Shown: positions 28,842 through 31,742 of the stretch, piece by piece
How positions within the stretch are numbered: the stretch's first letter is position 1
Layout: each line of letters opens with the position of its first letter
Source: a virus
IMG/VR virus record: IMGVR_UViG_3300037070_000783
Location: 1-31,742 of that record
Strand: one strand, 5' to 3'
DNA: 31,742 nt
Program-made: the position numbers and the translations under genes
Notes under the pieces: generated by a model
Told to the model about the DNA's origin: nothing
Database searches by the model: none
What the model saw: the letters and a program-made list of their open reading frames with translations, nothing else

Positions 28842-30220
28842 CGGGCTGGTTCCTCCACGGGAATGGGTGACTTGCCATTGGTTGGTGCCGGGTTGGGGAT
28901 GGCTGGCTCGGTGCCGGGTTCTTGGAGCTGGACGGACAGCTGGCCGGTGTGCTTGAGCAGGGACAGGTCTTCGGCCTCGACCGCCTTGACCACGGAATCC
29001 GGCTCGAAGCCGCCGTCGATCAGCTGGCGGATGGTGCTGCCCTTGATCTGCTCGATCTCGGCCGCGTCCTTGCGGTCCTCACGCAGGAAGGGCACGTCGC
29101 GCGGGTCGTACCACAGCCGCGAACCGGCCGGGGCTGGGATGAGGGTCTGCATGGCGCCCGCGAAGTTGGCCCAGTACGGGTGCAGGAAGCCGTCAGCCAC
29201 CAGCCGCCGCGCGGCGGCGAAGTTGCCGGCGTTGAGGCTGGCACCCTGGAGTCCTTCGGACAGGCCGACGATGGCGGGATGGATGCGGGCGGCGGCGGCA
29301 ATGCGCGTTTCACCGGCGCCCTGCACCAGCTTGAAGTCCAGCTCGCGCATATCTTTGCCGATGACTTCGGCCGTGTCACCGGCCACCAAGTACAGGGTGC
29401 GGTAGGCGTTGGCCGCGCCGGTGTGGCCTTCTTCGATCATCTTCCACCACTCGTCGAAGTTGGCCTTGGACGGCGACGCGCCGCCACGGGTCACGACCAG
29501 GTTGGGGGTGGCGCCGTTCTCGAAGAACTTCAGTTTGTGGCTGTTGGCCGCCTGGTCGCCCATCAACTCGCGCACGATGGGCGTGACCCAACTCATGCCG
29601 CGATAGTGGGCCAGCGGGTCGGGGATGGGCTTGAAGTGTGCGAACTCGCCGCGCTGGTAGAGGCGCGGTGGCTTGCCGGACCGCTTGCCGCCGGGGTAGA
29701 ACACGATGCCCAGCACGTCGGCGTCGGGGTCGTCGGCGTCCATGTCGGGGTCGTCGAAGCTGCCCAGCAGGATCTCGACCCAATCGGGCTGGAGGCGGCG
29801 CAGCCAGCCGCGCTGCTGGACGACGTAGAAGTTGCCGGCCAGGTCGGCATCCACCAGCGCCCGGTTCAGCAGGTCGCTCGGCGCCGCGTTGGGCCATGGC
29901 TCCTCGAACGGGCGCAGCGCGCTGGTGCCGAACAGGTCGTCAGGCCGGCCGTTCCGCATACGCTGGAACTGGAAGCGGCCCTGCGCGAAGAACAGCATCC
30001 GGGCCTGGATGCAGGCGAACACGACGCCGTTGGACTTGTACGCCTGCTGCACGTAGCCGACAAAGTTGTGTTCGATGGCCTCCGTCTTCTCGCCGGGCAG
30101 GGTGGTGTTCAGGCCCAGCGGGTAGGAGTGGCCGTTGAAGTTGAACGAGTTGCCGGACAGCGCGAGGTCGTACCACGCCCGTGCCCTGAGCTGCTGCTTC
30201 TTGGCCTTCTTCATGCCCAT
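28838..30220 (-). CDS. Portal protein
   Basis: This is a 460-residue protein. Starts at 30220 and 30214 both fit; the latter overlaps the terminase stop as ATGA. The text LAHYRGMSWVTPIVRELMGD, FFENGATPNLVVTRG and AAARIHPAIVGLSEGLQGAS, then NFAAARRLVADGFLHPYW, follows the HK97/SPP1-type portal core. It forms the dodecameric DNA entry channel and binds the terminase. Neighbours on both sides support this. Confidence 0.9.
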   Translation of the reverse strand: MGMKKAKKQQLRARAWYDLALSGNSFNFNGHSYPLGLNTTLPGEKTEAIEHNFVGYVQQAYKSNGVVFACIQARMLFFAQGRFQFQRMRNGRPDDLFGTSALRPFEEPWPNAAPSDLLNRALVDADLAGNFYVVQQRGWLRRLQPDWVEILLGSFDDPDMDADDPDADVLGIVFYPGGKRSGKPPRLYQRGEFAHFKPIPDPLAHYRGMSWVTPIVRELMGDQAANSHKLKFFENGATPNLVVTRGGASPSKANFDEWWKMIEEGHTGAANAYRTLYLVAGDTAEVIGKDMRELDFKLVQGAGETRIAAAARIHPAIVGLSEGLQGASLNAGNFAAARRLVADGFLHPYWANFAGAMQTLIPAPAGSRLWYDPRDVPFLREDRKDAAEIEQIKGSTIRQLIDGGFEPDSVVKAVEAEDLSLLKHTGQLSVQLQEPGTEPAIPNPAPTNGKSPIPVEEPAR

Positions 30221-31683
30221 GCGGCGAAGTGCTCTCCTTGGGCTTCGGTGCGGATGGCGCGGTCAACGGCCAGCGCGAGCGCGATGCAGGCGTCAATCCG
30301 ACCGCGGGACTTGGACTTCTGAAGGGTGAAGCCGCGCTCGTTGAAGCGCGGCACGGCATTGAGCACGTGGGTGCGGAGGGTGTCGTCGCCGTCGTGGCGC
30401 AGCTCGCCCTGCTTGATGAGTCGCAACAGGTCGCCGCAGGCGGGTGTCATACGCTCCACGCTCTGCGGCACTTCTTCCAGGAGCAGCCCCTCGTCAGACA
30501 GCATCTTGGCCGGCACGTCGAAGAAGCGCGGGTCATAGCTGATGGCCTGCACGTCGTAGGCGCGGTCCAGTTCGCGCAGGTGCTCCATGACATCGGTCAC
30601 GTCGACCGACTCGGAGGTGGGAATCCAGACGCGGCTGGTGGCCCGTAGCAAGCCGGCCTCGTCCTTCTGCACCATGACCACGGCGGTCGAGTCGCGCTTG
30701 AGGCCCACGTCCACGCCGATCCACGTCGGCGCGCCGGCTACGAAGTCATACGGCTCCTGCAGCGCGTCCCACAGCACCCGCCCGTTGGGGCCGAGCCACG
30801 AATCCACGCCGTCATACCACTGGCCGAGGCGGAAGATCCGGAAGTGGCCTTCGGGCGTGATGCCGATGTCGGTGGCCAGCGCCGACTCGCGCAGGAAGCC
30901 GGCTGCGATGGCAGGGTTGGCCATGCGCCAGGTGGCCGGGTCGTTGATGTCGGCGTCCTCGGCCACCGTCCACTCGCGGTACACCAAGCCGGGTAGCACG
31001 TTGCCTTCCTTGACGGCGGCGCGGAGGTGAAACAGCGCGTTCTCGCGGTCCAGGCCGGGCGTGCCGACCGCCATCACCAGCGACCGCTCGCGCTTGCCGC
31101 CGGCCAGTCGCAGCGAGTCCCACGATTCCATGGGCTGGAAGCCGATCTCATCGAACAGGGAGAAGGAAGGGTCCAGCCCTTGGAGGCCGTCGGGGTCGTT
31201 GGAGATGGGGAACAACTCGCCGCCGTTGAACGGAGTCACCACTCGCGGGGTGGCGATGCCGGTGTAGATCAGCGACCGGGACAGCAGCTCCGGTTCCTTC
31301 TTGATGATGGCCACCGCCACGCCGTAGCAGGAGCGGATAGCCTGCCCCACCGTGGTCGCCACGATGGGCACCTGCGGTGCGCCGGTTTCGTCGTCGTCGA
31401 ACAGCGCCCAAGTGGCGAGCGCCCCGCCGAACGTGCTCTTGCCGTTGCCGCGGGGAGTGGCCAGCACGCTCAGGTCCACGTCGTCGGCCAGGGCTTCGGT
31501 CAGGAAGTCGCGCTGGAACGGTGCCAGCTTGAGCGGTGTCCCGTGACCCTTGCCCTTGGGTGGCCGGCAATAGGTTTCGATGAAGCGGATGGCGCGCTTG
31601 GCGCGGGACTTCTCGGGCCACGACTTCCACGGTCCGGGCGATGCGTCGGCGATGCGCTTGGAGGCGTTGCCTTGTGGGTTCAT
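30211..31683 (-). CDS. Terminase large subunit
   Basis: This is a 490-residue protein. Residues 74-84 (LATPRGNGKST) are the Walker A motif, SLFDEIGF (D178, E179) is Walker B with the catalytic glutamate, and VGTPG near 207 is the coupling motif. The C-terminal nuclease domain starts with WIGVDVGLKRDST (D325) and includes a later conserved Asp (RIDACIALALAVD). It pumps DNA into the procapsid and cuts the concatemer. No small subunit is seen in the window. Confidence 0.94.
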   Translation of the reverse strand: MNPQGNASKRIADASPGPWKSWPEKSRAKRAIRFIETYCRPPKGKGHGTPLKLAPFQRDFLTEALADDVDLSVLATPRGNGKSTFGGALATWALFDDDETGAPQVPIVATTVGQAIRSCYGVAVAIIKKEPELLSRSLIYTGIATPRVVTPFNGGELFPISNDPDGLQGLDPSFSLFDEIGFQPMESWDSLRLAGGKRERSLVMAVGTPGLDRENALFHLRAAVKEGNVLPGLVYREWTVAEDADINDPATWRMANPAIAAGFLRESALATDIGITPEGHFRIFRLGQWYDGVDSWLGPNGRVLWDALQEPYDFVAGAPTWIGVDVGLKRDSTAVVMVQKDEAGLLRATSRVWIPTSESVDVTDVMEHLRELDRAYDVQAISYDPRFFDVPAKMLSDEGLLLEEVPQSVERMTPACGDLLRLIKQGELRHDGDDTLRTHVLNAVPRFNERGFTLQKSKSRGRIDACIALALAVDRAIRTEAQGEHFAAWA

Positions 31684-31697
31684 TCGCAGCGCCTCGC

Positions 31698-31733
31698 GTT
31701 ATAGGTGTGCGCGACAGAGGGGCGGGTCCCCTC
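31698..31733 (-). promoter_or_regulatory. Hairpin and -10-like element before the terminase
   Basis: GAGGGG-CGGGT-CCCCTC (31717-31733) is a perfect 6 bp stem with a 5-base loop. A TATAAC hexamer lies downstream on the minus strand (31703-31698), 14 bases before the terminase ATG. No clear -35 is present. The hairpin could be a weak terminator, part of a packaging site, or chance. The TATAAC could be the -10 of the late promoter. Confidence 0.3.
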
Positions 31734-31742
31734 TCATTCTCT

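Noticed and set aside
28922-30322. Plus-strand ORF of 466 codons over the portal gene
   Set aside because: Antisense to the portal and terminase. Composition is that of a GC-rich shadow frame with no domain signature.
31148-31630. Minus-strand ORF of 160 codons inside the terminase gene
   Set aside because: It lies in an alternative frame of a well-conserved terminase with all motifs in the main frame. Its text is Arg/Gly-rich shadow.
1-31742. 10-base match GAGGGGCGGG at both ends (2-11 and 31717-31726) as terminal repeat or cohesive end
   Set aside because: It is low-complexity, is not at the extreme right end, and the flanking bases differ. Chance in GC-rich DNA is likely.
1-31742. tRNA or tmRNA genes
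   Set aside because: No T-loop-like GGTTCGAATCC segments with a matching acceptor stem were found on either strand by eye.

Overview
The window looks like a nearly complete genome, or large contig, of an uncultured tailed double-stranded DNA phage (Caudoviricetes) with siphovirus-type structural genes. Base composition is high in G+C (about two thirds, by eye). Every supported gene is on the minus strand, so transcription runs from the right end to the left. The host cannot be named. The G+C content, the use of GTG starts and a peptidoglycan-hydrolysing lysis set fit a high-GC bacterium. I see no integrase, cI-like repressor, tRNA, DNA polymerase, primase or helicase.

Reading in the direction of transcription: (1) Structural module, 31683 down to 14095: large terminase, portal, a fused prohead protease-major capsid protein, a strong hairpin terminator, two small virion proteins, a pectate-lyase-like beta-helix protein, a large protein with about 16 tandem repeats, head-tail connector proteins, major tail protein, tail-assembly chaperone with a -1 frame extension, tape measure protein and four distal tail proteins. 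A textbook intrinsic terminator (14045-14073) closes this block. (2) Switch region, 14040 to 13522: a TTGACA promoter placed to give a leaderless mRNA, a small helix-turn-helix protein with paired TCTTGTACAT repeats at its start, and a 210 bp segment bounded by a 13 bp perfect inverted repeat. (3) Early/replication module, 13521 to 3201: about 25 tightly overlapped genes. They include a PD-(D/E)XK exonuclease and an ERF-like annealing protein (recombination pair), a replication-initiator-like protein with an internal iteron-like tract, a second PD-(D/E)XK nuclease, three HNH endonucleases, a C5-cytosine methyltransferase with an unusual dual-frame segment, and a four-gene cassette of ParB-like, GNAT, an unknown protein and a PAPS-reductase-like protein, recalling IbrB/IbrA. 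(4) Lysis and end module, 3093 to 31: coiled-coil membrane protein, small membrane proteins, an M23 endopeptidase, a holin-like protein, a secreted RlpA-like barrel protein and a fourth HNH endonuclease, followed by the start of a gene that runs off base 1.

If the contig is circular or permuted, the terminal HNH lies just upstream of the large terminase. The small terminase would then be expected at the contig junction. Nearly all neighbouring genes overlap as ATGA, GTGA, TGATG or TAATG, and several short gaps are bridged exactly by ORFs of 8-33 codons. The operons therefore read as almost unbroken ribosome relays. No stretch longer than 300 bases lacks a gene.
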